Positions 1-10,924 of a stretch of 64,000 nucleotides of DNA are shown piece after piece (the stretch's first letter is position 1; every line of letters begins with the position of its first letter). The stretch comes from Rugalucina vietnamica (taxonomy: Eukaryota > Mollusca > Bivalvia > Lucinida > Lucinidae). The stretch spans positions 41,461,431-41,525,430 of the forward strand of contig OZ024882.1 of NCBI GenBank assembly GCA_964017185.1, written 5' to 3'. Below the pieces are notes generated by a model. The model was not told the DNA's origin. It searched no databases and saw only the letters and a list, made by a program, of their open reading frames with translations. Position numbers and translations under genes: made by a program.

Positions 1-1169
1 TTACGGCAAGGTCAACTTGGGTCACCAATGCATTTGAATGGGAAAAAATGGTAAAATGCTATTTAATGGGTAAAACTTACTGGGAATAGGCAAATGGACA
101 GAAGATTAATGTTAATGGAAAATTTTAGCCCCTGGGGGTTGTCTGCCCCTGCCCCGGGGCTATATACATGTCTATTTCCATAATGATGAAACATCTCCCC
201 TGAAACCGCTTGGCCAATCAAAGCCAAACTTCATATGGAGCATCCTTGGGAAGGGGGAAAGAAAGTTTATATAAATGGCCAAGGTCACATGACCAAGATG
301 GCCACCATGGCTATAAATAGCAAAAGCCTTTAAAAATCTTTTTCTCCACAACCAGAAGGCCAATGATTTTGAAACTTGGTGTGAAGCATGAGTGACTGGA
401 GCTCTACAAAGGTTATATAAATCATGACCCTGGGATGACCTTGACCTATTTTACGGCAAGGTCAACATAGGTGGCTCATGCATTTGAATGGGAAAAAGCG
501 TTAAAATGTCATTTGTATGGAAAAAATTGCAGGAAATGTGCAAATGGGCTTAAGATTGATGATTCTGAAAAAATTTGGACTCCATGGGTCTGTCTGCCCC
601 CACCCCGGGGCAATATACATGTATATTACAGTGATATTCAAATATCTTCTTTTCTGAAACTGCTTGGCCAATCAAAGCCAAACTTTATGAGGAGCATTGT
701 TAGGAAGTGGGAAAGAAAGTATGTATAAATGGTCAAGGTCACATGACCAAGATGGCTGCCATGGCTATAATTAGCAAAAACCTTTAAAAATCTTCTTCTC
801 CAGAACCAGTAGGCCTATGATTTTGAAACTTAGCATGAAGCATCAGGCAATGGAGTTCTACAAAGTTTATATAAATCATGACCCTTGGATGACCTTGACC
901 TATTTTACGGCAAGGTCAACATAGGTCGCCCATGCATTTGAATGGGTAAAATTGTTAAAATGTCATTTGAAGGGCAAAACTTGCAGTAAATTGGCAAATG
1001 CACTGAGGTTTTATGTTTTCAAAAAGAAATTGACTCCAGGGGTTGCTCTGACCCGGCCCTGGGGTTATATACATGTACATGTACATTACCATTCTAGTCA
1101 AACATGTTTATTGGTATATATCTCGGGGTTTCAGGTGAGCGTTTACAGGACCATTGGTCCACTGGTTTT
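1..1169 (+). repeat. Head/tail tandem-repeat element, copy 1 (left end outside window)
   Basis: This is the right-hand part of an element made of ~450-bp tandem units. Each unit has the same ordered blocks: a TTGGCCAATCAAAGCCAA box, GGTCACATGACCAAGATGG, a Glu/Gln-free AT-rich spacer, TGACCTTGACCTATTTTACGG and CAAGGTCAAC. The copy ends with the palindromic tail AGGACCATTGGTCC followed by ACTGGTTT. No protein is encoded; short ORFs here are chance. The same head and tail recur at the ends of other copies, so I treat it as a transposable unit rather than a plain satellite. Confidence 0.75.
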
Positions 1170-1778
1170 ATTTAGGCATTACTGATCAACACGCCAACAG
1201 GGCATGTGGTATTAAGGTAGGATGTGTTCCGTGATACATTTATTCAAATTGTAATTCATCCCATGATGTTGCGGTTCCTCAAAGTTTAGTGTATGTTTAC
1301 ATTGTCATGAAAATGCCTCAAGGTGTGAAAGGAGCAGTGTTTGTCCACTGCTCACGGGTACAATAAAAACATGTTAGGGGATATTCTAGTTTTTATGACA
1401 CTTGAGCCTGGCCACAAGAAAACATATTAGAACTTTTTAAACAAAGACTTAAGTGCAGTTTCCACACAGCTTATCACCAACACCCCTGCTTCACTACTTA
1501 TAATTAGCAAAATTCCTAAATATCCAGTCTTACATTCATCTTAAACAAGATATGCACTTGCGTTTTTCTACACTTTAAGAGTCTCTCTTATAGAACTGAA
1601 TCAAATATTAAAAACATTTTAATATTAATATGATGTTTGTTTTTCACACTTTGAGACGCGGGCATGGTAGTGATGGTTAAGCAACTTATCATGGCTATAT
1701 AATATTATTATCATCTGAATGCATCTTTGGAAACTTCATACTTTTTTTTCAGCTGCTGTGTGGCAGGCTGCAATGTTT
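1170..1778. other. Non-repeat spacer
   Basis: About 600 bp of AT-rich sequence between two copies of the tandem-repeat element. I see no coding exon, RNA gene or repeat in it. Confidence 0.5.
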
Positions 1779-3908
1779 AGCTCACCTGAGCCGAAGGCTC
1801 ACAAGGTGAGCTTATAGGATGGCCATGTTCCGTCGTCCGTCGACAACAATTCCAAAGATCTTCTCCTCAGAAACCGTTTGGCCAATCAAAGCCAAACCTC
1901 TTGTGAAGCATCCTTAGGATGGGGGAACAAAAGTTTATATAACTGGTCCAGGACTCCAGGTCACATGACCAAGATGGCCGCCATGGCTATAAATAGCAAA
2001 AACCTTTAAAAAATCTTCTTCTCCAGAACCAGTGGGCCGATTTCCACGAAACTTGATAAGTAGCATCGGGGACGCATGCCCATCATAATTTATATAAATC
2101 ATGACCCTAGGATGACCTTGACCTATTTTACGGCAAGGTCAACTTAGGTCGTCAATGCACATGAGTGGGAAAAAATGGTAAAATGCTATTTAATGGGTAA
2201 AACTTACTGGGAATAGGCAAATGGACAGAAGATTAATGTTAATGGAAATTTTAGCCCCTAAGGGGTTGTCTGTCCCTGCTCCGGGGCTATATACATGTAG
2301 ATGACCATAATATTCAAACATCATCTTCTCTGAAACTGCTAGGCCAATCAAAGCCAAACTTCATGTGGAGCATTCTTGGGAAGGGGGAATGAAAGTTTAT
2401 ATAAATGGTCAAGCAGTGGCGGATTTAGAGGGGGTTCGGGTGGTTCGCTTGAACCCCCCTCTAGGACCAAATTTTTCAATTTCATGGGGAAATTTAGGAA
2501 AAGTCAGGTAAAATGTTGAAAACGAACCCCCTCTTGATGGATTTGAACCCCCCTTCCAGAAATCCTGGATCCGCCCCTGTCAAGGTCACATGACGAAGAT
2601 GGCCACCATGGCTATAAATAGCAAAATGTTTAAAAATCTTCTTCTTCAGAACCAGAAGGCCTATGATTTTGAAACTTTGTGTGAAGCATCTGGGAATGGA
2701 GTTCTACAAATTTTATATAAATCATGACCCTGGGATGACCTTGACCTATTTTACAGCAAGGTCAACTTAGATCTACCATGCATTGGAATGGGGAAAAATA
2801 GGAAAATGTAATTAAATGGCAGAAAACTTGCTAGAAATGAGCAAATTGACAGAAGATTTATGTTTAAGAAAATATTTTGGGCCCATGGGGTTGTTTTCCC
2901 CTGCAAAATGGCTATGTACATGTATATGACCATACATAATATTGAAACATCTTCTTCTCTGAAACCACTAGGCCAATCAAAGCCAAACTTTTTGTGGAGC
3001 ATCCTTAGGAAGAGGGAATGAAAGTTTGTATAAATGGTCAAGGTCACATGACCAAGATGGCCGCCATAACTATAAATAGCAAAATGTTTAAAAATCTTCT
3101 TCTTCAGAACCAGAAGGCCTATGATTTTGAAAGTTGGTGTGAAGCATCTGGGAATGGAGTTCTACAAATTTTATATAAATCATGACCCTGGGATGACCTT
3201 GACCTATTTTAAGGCAAGGTCTACTCAGGTTGTCCATGCATTTGAATGGAAAAAAAATAGGAAAATGTCATGTAATGGCAGGAATGAGCAAATGGACAGA
3301 AGATTTATGCTTATGAAAATATTTTTGGCCCAGGGGTTGTCTGCCCCTGCCCCGGAGCTATATACATGTAGATGACAATAATATTCAAACAACTTTTTCT
3401 CAGAAACTGCTTAGCCAATCAAAGCCAAACTTTATGTGGATCATCCTTAGGAAGAGGAAATGAAAGTTTATATAAATGGTCATGGTCACATGACCAAGAT
3501 GGCCACCATGGCTATAAATATAAAAAAAAATAAAAAACTTCTTCAGAACCAGAAGGCCTATGATTTTGAAACTTGGCATGAAGCATTAAGGAACGGAGTT
3601 CTACAAAATTTGTATAAAATGACACTGGGATGACCTTTAACTATTTCACGGCAAGGTCAACTTAGATTGCCCATGCATTTGAATGGAGAAAATTGTTAAA
3701 ATGTCATTTGAAGGACAAAACTTGCAGTTAATTGGCAAATGGACTGAATTTTTATGATTTGAAAAAGACATTGACTCCAGGAGTTATTCTGACCCTGCCC
3801 TAAGGTTATATACATGCATTGTACCATTCTAGTCTAACAAGTTTATTGGTACGTGTATATATCTCAGGTCTCAGGTGAGTGTTTACAGGACCATTGGTCC
3901 TCTGGTTT
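1779..3908 (+). repeat. Head/tail tandem-repeat element, copy 2 (complete)
   Basis: This copy has both ends. The head is a hairpin (1779-1812, AGCTCACCTGAGCCGAAGG and its complement) followed by TTATAGGATGGCCATG and GTCCGTC. The tail is TTTACAGGACCATTGGTCC then TCTGGTTT. Four unit repeats lie between: the AAGATGG block recurs near 1968, 2590, 3051 and 3495, a ~450-bp period once the 171-bp insertion at 2414-2584 is subtracted. Palindromic ends around internal tandem repeats resemble HINE/Helentron or 'pearl'-type non-autonomous elements of bivalves; that family call is inference. Confidence 0.75.
2414..2579. mobile_element. 166-bp MITE, hAT-like ends, 5-bp target duplication
   Basis: The insertion interrupts a tandem unit of copy 2. 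The ends are inverted repeats, CAGTGGCGGATTT and ATCCGCCCCTG, and the 5-bp direct repeat TCAAG flanks it at 2409-2413 and 2580-2584. Removing the element and one TCAAG restores the GGTCAAGGTCACATGAC seen in neighbouring units. CAG-GGGCGGA termini are common in hAT MITEs, but hAT normally makes 8-bp duplications, so the superfamily is uncertain. Confidence 0.75.
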
Positions 3909-4042
3909 GCAGGACAAACCCCAATTTTGTAGGACAGTTCTATATATAATCATAGTAATTTTGGTATTTTTTTGCCAGACATTTGTCTGACAGAATAATT
4001 TTTTTTTGTCAGACAGAATTTTGCTGGTTTTGACTGACAGGG

Positions 4043-4229
4043 CCTGACACAAACCGACTTGTACAAGCACAGACAAGAGCTAGAACGTTGAAATTTCAGA
4101 TTTCAGTAGAAGAAGAATTGTACTATCCGAGTAGCGAAAACAAAGGCGCCGATCAGCAGTTACTGCGAAGCTGATCTGTGCCTTTGTTTTTTACTATAAA
4201 GATTGTTGTTTTTCCCATGTGGCGGCTCA
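4043..4229 (+). mobile_element. GAGCCGC-family MITE, left-truncated copy
   Basis: It keeps the interior (GACACAAACCGACTTGTAC, then ACTATCCGAGTAGCGAAAAC, then the internal palindrome GCTGATC...) and the right end GGCGGCTCA of the ~236-bp family whose full copies are at 16545, 41221 and 52034. The left terminal repeat is missing. It sits directly upstream of the EF-hand exon fossil. Confidence 0.65.
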
Positions 4230-4253
4230 TATATCATTCATTGATTTTTCCAG

Positions 4254-4409
4254 AGGCTTTCAATTTGTATGACATTGACAAGAATGGTTTTATCACCATG
4301 AAGAAGATGACTGACATCATTGATGCTATTTCAAGCATGGTTGAGAACTCATAGATGAAGATATGCCAGAGAAGAGAGTCAGGAAGAGGTTTCTCTCAGA
4401 TGGAAATGG
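4254..4409 (+). pseudogene. Decayed EF-hand exon, Kv-channel-interacting / neuronal calcium sensor type
   Basis: After a plausible 3' splice site (TTGATTTTTCCAG) the frame reads AFNLYDIDKNGFITMKKM, then TDIIDAISSMVENS and a stop. AFNLYD-D-x-D-x-N/D-G-x-I-T is the signature of the third EF hand of KChIP and frequenin-like proteins, where an intron commonly precedes AFNLYD. Position 12 of the loop, normally Glu, is Lys here, which should weaken Ca2+ binding. Past the TAG, another frame reads DEDMPEKRVRKRFLSDGNG, resembling the linker into the fourth EF hand, so a frameshift is likely. No neighbouring exons are visible. It reads as a gene fragment stranded among repeats; a live exon with an odd splice pattern is less likely. 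Confidence 0.5.
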
Positions 4410-4431
4410 TTAGCTTTTGTCAAAGCTTATC

Positions 4432-5160
4432 AGCTCACCTGAGCTGAAGGCTAATGGGGAGCTTATAGGATGGTACTCAAGCCGGCATCCCTGCATGTGT
4501 GCGTTCACATTTTCAAAGATTTTCTTCTCTGAAACAGCTTGACCAATCAAAGCCAAATTTCGTATGAGCATCTATAGGATGTTGGGACCAAAGTCCAACG
4601 TCTATATAAATAATTCAGGTTACATGACCAAGATGCTCAACTTTGCGTGAAGCATGAATCACTAAAGTACTACAAAGTGTATATAAATCATGACCCTGTT
4701 TAGAACTTGGCATATTTTACTGCAAAATCATCATTGGTCGCTTATGCTTTTGAATGGGAAAAACTGGTTAAATGTCATTTAAAAAGAATATCTTGCATGG
4801 AATGGGCAGCAGGACTGAATATAAATGATTCTGAAAACTTTCCACCCCACAGGCTCATCTGCCCCTCCCCCCATTTTGTGAAGAAGTAGGACTGAATATT
4901 ACTGATTTTAAAAAAGATAAGACCTCAGGGGTTCATCTGCTTCCACCTGGGGGCAATATTATGTATACAACCATAATTTTTAAACCTCTTCTCAGAAACT
5001 GCTTGGCTTATCAATGCCAACTTAAAGGAAGTGGGAACCAATGTGTATACAAAAAATCCTGGTCAAGATGGCTGCCATGCCCATGCATGGTAAAATCCAC
5101 GACTTCTTTTCTTTTGTCCAGTGAATGTATTTTTTGACTCTCAGGAGAGCGTTCATTGCA
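4432..5160 (+). repeat. Head/tail tandem-repeat element, degenerate copy
   Basis: The head AGCTCACCTGAGCTGAAGGCT and GCTTATAGGATGG, the CCAATCAAAGCCAA box, the Lys-free CATGACCAAGATG block and a CTCAGGAGAGCGTT tail remnant are recognisable. It has one to two diverged units and no coding potential. Confidence 0.55.
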
Positions 5161-5696
5161 TTTGGGCTAATTGTTGAGATAATGAGTTACTTGATTCTAA
5201 AATATTTTTCACAAGGGGTGTTGCTGGTATTTCAGACAGGATGTAGCTGCGATGTCAGGCCAAAAACTAATATCATATAATAAATCAGCTTTTAATCTCA
5301 ACTGAAAATTTGTAAAAACCTGTTTAAAATCATATTGATTCCTAATTTGATTTGAAGAAGAGTGTCAATACAAATGCTGTAAATGCCATGTACAGATAAT
5401 TTTGAGCCTGGGTCAAAAGATAGAAAGCCCAATGGATAAACACTCAAAATTAGTAACTTTTTAATTTCAGGCTGGAGAACATTTTTCTGCTTCCTGCAAT
5501 TATAATGTTGCAACTTCATGGTAATATGTTTGATTAGCACTAAGGTGAACCCAAGAACAGCCCTAAATCAGCAAATCTTTTATTGGTATGTAGATTTTGC
5601 TCATGAAAATATTCTTCCTCTTCTGCTCATACAAATGTAACATTAGTCTGTTGTGAAAGAAATTTGCATTAAACACTAGTAACCTGCCTATGGGAA
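5161..5696. other. Spacer, nothing recognised
   Basis: AT-rich sequence between two degenerate repeat copies. No exon or repeat structure is evident. Confidence 0.4.
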
Positions 5697-5753
5697 GCTA
5701 ACCTGTGAACTGGAGGGCTTATAGGATAGAATGGACCGTAGCTGTTTACCATG

Positions 5754-5915
5754 GGGGACCGGTAAAGTATTGTAAGCCAAATGAGCAGCTATTTTCCCAA
5801 TAGGTGGCCACTCAGTTACCTTAACTAAAAATATGAAAACATACATAAGGCGCCAACAGCACCAAAAATTTTAAACACCAAGACATAAAACAAAAAGAAC
5901 CACCTCAGAAGTATC
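5754..5915 (-). repeat. Dispersed repeat E2, partial copy
   Basis: Read on the minus strand it shares TTAGTTAAGGTAACTGAGTGG, GGGAAAATAGCTGCTCATTTGG and the ACAAG-free 'GGTGGTTCTTTTTGTTTTATG' type blocks with the fuller copy at 11872-12272. E2 has no ORF. I do not recognise a named family. Confidence 0.6.
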
Positions 5916-6149
5916 TAAAGTCTTCTACTCCAGAGCTAGTGCACCAGTTTCAACAGAACTTGGGATGTTGCAGGCGGAAACAATCTATGCTTATAAATTA
6001 CGACTTTCACTGTCATTGACCTACTTGAGGCAATAGTGAACTCTAGGTTTCCTGGGCATTTGGTTTGGGAAAACTGAAGAAAATGTCATTGAGAGGGAAA
6101 ATCTTGCACAAAATTAGCAAATTGACAGAATATGCTGCATGAGTCTGAC

Positions 6150-6150
6150 C

Positions 6151-6182
<32 letters not shown>

Positions 6183-6183
6183 A
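6150..6183. repeat. (CAA)n microsatellite
   Basis: Uninterrupted AAC/CAA trinucleotide repeats inside a degenerate tandem-repeat element. Confidence 0.9.
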
Positions 6184-6330
6184 AAGGATCCCAAGAATTT
6201 ATCTGTCAGCACCTTGGATTGATATACATGCATTTGACCATTTATAGTATTCATACATGTTTTAATATTGTTATTCATGTATATACCAGACCTCAGGTTA
6301 TCATTTACTAGACCATTGACCCTTTCGTTT

Positions 6331-6817
6331 CAGAGAACCTGCCAGTCTCAAATTAGGCCAGTTCTTTCAACCACCAGCTCATCAACTCAGGCAGTGCTAA
6401 ATGCAGAGATATTCCTGGGAAAAGATGACTGAAAGAAATTACTTTGTCATTAATGGAATTTGATGATAATTTTCAAAATTTGTTGAGCTCATTGGCTTGA
6501 AAATGACAAGTATACCAAAAACCATGACAGTTTTAATAAATGGTGAAAAAATATGAATTAAGATGGACTGCAAACATAACAGAAACAGTAAGAGTGTATG
6601 ATGAGAATGCTTCAGACAACGCGGCTATTCTTGGTCTACACATTAATGTCCAGTACAAAAGAAAATATTGAAATGCTGAAATGCTCAGTTTAAGTAAATG
6701 ATAAATGGATACTGTGTCTTTTTCTTATTAAAACCGGCAATGTATGTGATATTGAACTCTAAAAATCTGATTACATATCATAACATTCTTCACAGAACAC
6801 ATACAGTATTTCAAAAA
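6331..6817. other. Spacer, nothing recognised
   Basis: AT-rich sequence with no exon, repeat or RNA gene that I can support. Confidence 0.4.
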
Positions 6818-7066
6818 AGGTACAAGTAGGCAAAGATCAGGAAAAGGCACAATCAGAAAAAGAATCCCACTCCAAAAACCCGAAGTGGGAAAAAAACAAG
6901 CTAACAATCAGGTACTTATACCTTGAAAACATTTCGTAAGCCGATTGAGCAGCTATTTTCCCAATAGGCGGCCAATCAGTTAACTAAAAATATGAAAACA
7001 TACATAAAGCGCCAACAGCACAAAAGTATTAAACACCAAGACATAAAACAAAAAGAAGCACCACAG
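6818..7066 (-). repeat. Dispersed repeat E2, near-complete copy
   Basis: It begins at GGTACAAGTAGGCAAAGATC and runs through the blocks shared with 11872-12272 (AAAAGGCACAATCAG, GAGCAGCTATTTTCCC, TAAAGCGCCAACAGCAC) in reverse orientation. It is not visibly flanked by target duplications. Confidence 0.65.
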
Positions 7067-7187
7067 AAGTTTGCATCTGAATCTGAATGGTTTACCAGTG
7101 ACTCGCCAAATTGACAATACTTCACTAGGGTTTGCACCAGGAGGGAAATTAGTCCAACACATATGCCATCTCAAAAACAAGTTCTAC

Positions 7188-7226
7188 CTCAACTGAGCCA
7201 AAGACTCACTGGTGAGCTAATAGGTG
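7188..7226 (+). repeat. Isolated head hairpin of the tandem-repeat element
   Basis: A stem-loop of the form CTCAACTGAGCC...GGTGAGCTAATAGG, matching the element heads at 1779 and 15034. No unit repeats follow, so it is a solo or deleted head. Confidence 0.5.
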
Positions 7227-7689
7227 CTAGTTTAGCTAAAAGGATTGGCATGTCATGGCGCCAGTCGGCTTTGTCAATTTTATTTGTACATGATAAATGA
7301 AAATCTCCTCTAAACCTCATGGTGTATATTAACCAACTTTCAAATCGAAATCTTATTCCAATTTGTCACAACGTTTCCCACAGTAATATCTTAGAAATGC
7401 CTAAGAAACAAAATTTGACATCGCCACAAAATGGGTTAAAGTCATCTTTGGATCAAATAGTGACTGCTTTCCCAGTTTTGTTTGGTTTACTTTAGTTAAA
7501 TGATGGCTTATTTAACTTTCCAGTCAAATTATTTTGTCATAGTGAGAAGCCACTACTTTCTGGGTTATAAACTATGTAAAATCTGCCTTCGTTTCTAAAA
7601 ACTTTCTAGTAATATGATGGAGATAATTCATTTTGCATGTAGCAACGCCATATATAATATGAATACTTCATATTATATTTTTCTTGTTA
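7227..7689. other. Spacer, nothing recognised
   Basis: AT-rich sequence between the isolated head and the next inverted element. No feature supported. Confidence 0.4.
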
Positions 7690-8384
7690 CCATATATGGG
7701 CATTGCGGCCATCTTGGTCATGTGACCTGGATTATTTATATATACACTGATTACCCCTTCCTATTGATGCTTCACATTAAAATTTGGCTTTGATTGGCCA
7801 ACCGGTTTCAGAGGAGATGATGTTTGAATATTATGGTAATATACATGTATATTGTCCCGGGGTGGGGGCATATGAGACCCTGGGGTCCAATTTTTTTCAG
7901 AATCATTAAAATTCAGTCCTACTGCCCATTTCCTGCAAGACTTTCACTTTAAATGACATTTTAAAAGTTTTCCCCATTCAAATGCATTGGCGACCTATGT
8001 TGACCTTGCCGTAAAATAGGTCAAGGTCATCAAAGGGTCATGATTTATATATACATTGCAGTGCTTGAGCCATCAATGCTTCATGCCAAGTTTCGTTGAA
8101 ATCAGTCCACCGGTTCTGGAGAAGAATATTTTTGAAGGGTTTTTACCATTTATGGGCATGGCGGCCATCTTGGTCATGTGACCTGGATTTCTTACATACA
8201 CATTGGTTCCCCCTTCCTATAGATGCTTCATATAAAATTTGACTTTGGTTGGCCAAGCGGTTTCAGAGAAGAAGATCTTTGAAATTGTGGACGGACGGAC
8301 GGACGGACGGACGGACGCCGGACGGACGCCGGATCATGGCCATCCTATAAGCTCACCTTGTGAGCCTAACGGCTCAGGTGAGCT
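7690..8384 (-). repeat. Head/tail tandem-repeat element, inverted copy with head at right
   Basis: One and a half ~450-bp units read on the minus strand, ending in the head hairpin at 8350-8384. A (GGAC)n tract lies just inside the head (8288-8335), as in other copies. The tail is missing. It abuts the plus-strand copy at 8388 with only a few bases between, forming an inverted pair. Confidence 0.7.
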
Positions 8385-8387
8385 AAA

Positions 8388-9724
8388 AATTGGACCCCAG
8401 GGGCTCATATGCCCCCACCCCGGGGCAATATACATGTATATTACCATAATATTCAAACATCATCTCCTCTGAAACCACTTGGCCAATCAATGCCAAATTT
8501 TATGTGAAGCATCAATAGGAAGGGGTAATCAATGTGTATATAAATAATCCCATATAATGACCAAGATGGCCGCGATGCCCATATATGGTAAAAACCCTTC
8601 AAAAATCTTCTTCTCCAGAACAGGTTGATCGATTTCAAAGAAACTTGGCATGAAGCATCGATGGCTGAAGTACTACAATGTGCATATAAATCATGACCCT
8701 GTGATGACCTTGACCTTTTTTTACGGCAAGGTCAACATAGGTTGCCAATGCATTTGAATAGGGAAAACTTTTAAAATGTCATTTAAAGTGAAAGTCTTGC
8801 AGGAAATGGGCAGTAGGACTGAATATTAATGATTCTGAAAAAAATTGGACCCCAGGGGCTCATCTGCCCCCACCCCGGGGCAATATACATGTATATTACC
8901 ATAATATTCAAACATCTTCTCCTCTGAAACCGCTTGGCGAATCAAAGCCAAATTGTATGTGAAGCATCTATGGAATAGGGGAATTAATGTATATATAAAT
9001 TATCTAGTTCACATAACCAAGATGGCTGCCATGCCCATATATGGTAAAAACCCTTCAAAAATCTTCTCCGAATTTTGAGGACCGATTTCAAAGAAACTTG
9101 GTATGAAGCACCAATGGCTGAAGTACTACAACGTATATATAAATCATGACCCTGTGGTGACCTTGACCTATTTTACGACAAGGTCAACATAGGTCGCCAA
9201 TGTATTGGAATGGGGAAAACTTTTAAAAAGTCATTTGAGGTGAAAATCTTGCAGGAAATGGGGTAGTAGGACTAAATATTAATGATTCTGAAAAAAAAAT
9301 GGACCTAAGGGCTCATATGTCCACACCCCGGGGCAATATACATGTATATTACCATAATATTCAAACATCTTCTCCTCTAAAACCACTTGGCCAATAGAAG
9401 CCAAATTTTATGTGAAGCATCTATAGGATGGGGGAACCAATGTGTATATTAATAATCTAAGTCACATGACCAAGATGGCCACCATGCCCATATATGGTAA
9501 AAACCCTTCAAATATCTTCTTCTCTGAAACCAATAGATTGATTTTAATGAAACTTGGCGTGAAGCATCCATGGACAGAATATTGATTATTCTGAAAAAAG
9601 AAAACGGACCAAGGGCTTCATCTGCCCCTGCACTGGGGTTAAATACCATAATATTCAAACATGTTTATTGGTATATGCAGCAGACTCAGGTGAGCGTTTA
9701 CAGGACCATTGGTCCTCTGGTTTA
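8388..9724 (+). repeat. Head/tail tandem-repeat element, headless copy
   Basis: It starts mid-unit at TTGGACCCCAGGGGCTC, carries nearly three units (AAGATGG blocks near 8560, 9018 and 9470) and ends with the tail GTTTACAGGACCATTGGTCC and TCTGGTTT. No coding. Confidence 0.7.
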
Positions 9725-10269
9725 ATTTCCAATCGGAAACAAAATGATCTTAGAGTAGGGTCCAATGATGCGCATGCGCAATAACAACAAAACAAAACAA
9801 AAATAGGTATATGTCAATAACAACCATTTTGCTTCGATTTCTAGAGGACCAATGGTCCTGTAAACGCTCACCTGAGACCTGAGATATATACCAATAAACT
9901 TGTTTGACTAGAATGGTAATATACATGTACAGTGGTGTTATGGCTAAAAACCCAAATTAGCCGTTTTAACGGCTAATTTGTTAATGGCTAATTGTAACAT
10001 TTCGCGGCGAAATTGTGTGAAAAATAAAATTTCGCCGCGAAATATAGGATGTCGATTGTCAAAACCTCACTGTATACAAGGCACAATACACTAGAAAAAG
10101 GGAGGATACTGTGTTTAAAACAAAGTATTGTAGTTCATACTTGTACACTAATTTTGTGTAAAAAAATGGGTCATATATGAAGTTTTCAGTTAATTTCGGA
10201 ACACATATACAGAAAGGGCCACGAGTACGCTCCGCATGCGGCATAAATCGATGGTGAATAGATTAATTA

Positions 10270-10480
10270 GAACAAAGTTGAGCGCAGAAGCCTAGTGGTG
10301 GATTGTAGGAATTGACAGGAATCAAAATGTCCTGTGTTCGATTCCTATATTCGTTGGGTTTCGTACTTGAGCAAAACCGTGTATTACCCTGAAAGTGTTG
10401 TCGCCATGGGACTCAAACATTGTTGACTGTTAAACTGAACTCAGGATGATCTTCGCTAGTGGTACTTCTACAAGGAAAGT
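10270..10480 (+). repeat. Degenerate tRNA-derived SINE-like segment
   Basis: GCCTAGTGGT (box-A-like) and CCTGTGTTCGATTCC (box-B-like) are spaced as in a tRNA head and are followed by TACTTGAGCAAAACCGTG and ACTCAAACATTG. The copy is worn and lacks clear ends, so the call is tentative. Confidence 0.35.
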
Positions 10481-10807
10481 ACAATGTATAAATCGATATG
10501 ATTGCGATTAGCCTTGTGCTGGCATTCATAGAGCGTGATCAGAGGGGTAACCAGCAAGTCCAAATGTCTATATATGTCTCTTTTTGTTATGTCGTTTTTA
10601 CAAGGTTGAGCTCAAATTAAGTTATCGTAGTTCACACCTTAAACGCTATAAAGTGAAGCAATTTAGGAAAATGTTCAAAAATGAAAGCAAGAAATCTAAC
10701 TGTTTATTGAGCAATACCCTTTAGACAATGTTTGTGCTACAAAACACGGAACAAAATTAGATGGCCCCTGCCCATTGGGACCTAAAGAAATATAAGGGCT
10801 GTTTGTG

Positions 10808-10924
10808 CCTCCAGACAAAGCTTATACGCTATTTACTGATAACTGGTTTACCGCTCAGGTCTGTGCCTGCCTAGGAAAAATGGTTTCAAGTCAAACTACC
10901 AATAAAACTTGTTGGATATCATGA
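10808..10924 (+). pseudogene. Fossil fragment of a piggyBac-like transposase
   Basis: One frame reads PPDKAYTLFTDNWFTA followed by QVCACLGKM. The TDN-W/F-F/Y-T-S/A pattern, with an upstream aromatic/hydrophobic strand, is what surrounds the second catalytic Asp of piggyBac-family (DDE_Tnp_1_7) transposases. The frame stops at TGA 10922-10924 and no further domain is recognisable. It is probably a captured scrap rather than the source of the TA-flanked ends, since piggyBac targets TTAA. Confidence 0.45.

Larger units (their letters stand above)
5697..6330 (+). repeat. Head/tail tandem-repeat element, degenerate copy interrupted by E2
   Basis: A worn head (GCTTATAGGAT near 5719) and a worn tail (TTTACTAGACCATTGACCC at 6304-6322) bracket one diverged unit. 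An E2 copy (5754-5915) interrupts it, and a (CAA)n tract lies at 6150-6183. Confidence 0.5.

Noticed and set aside
8239..8472. ORF across the GGAC repeats
   Set aside because: DGRTDGRTD is a translation of the tetranucleotide tract at the element head.
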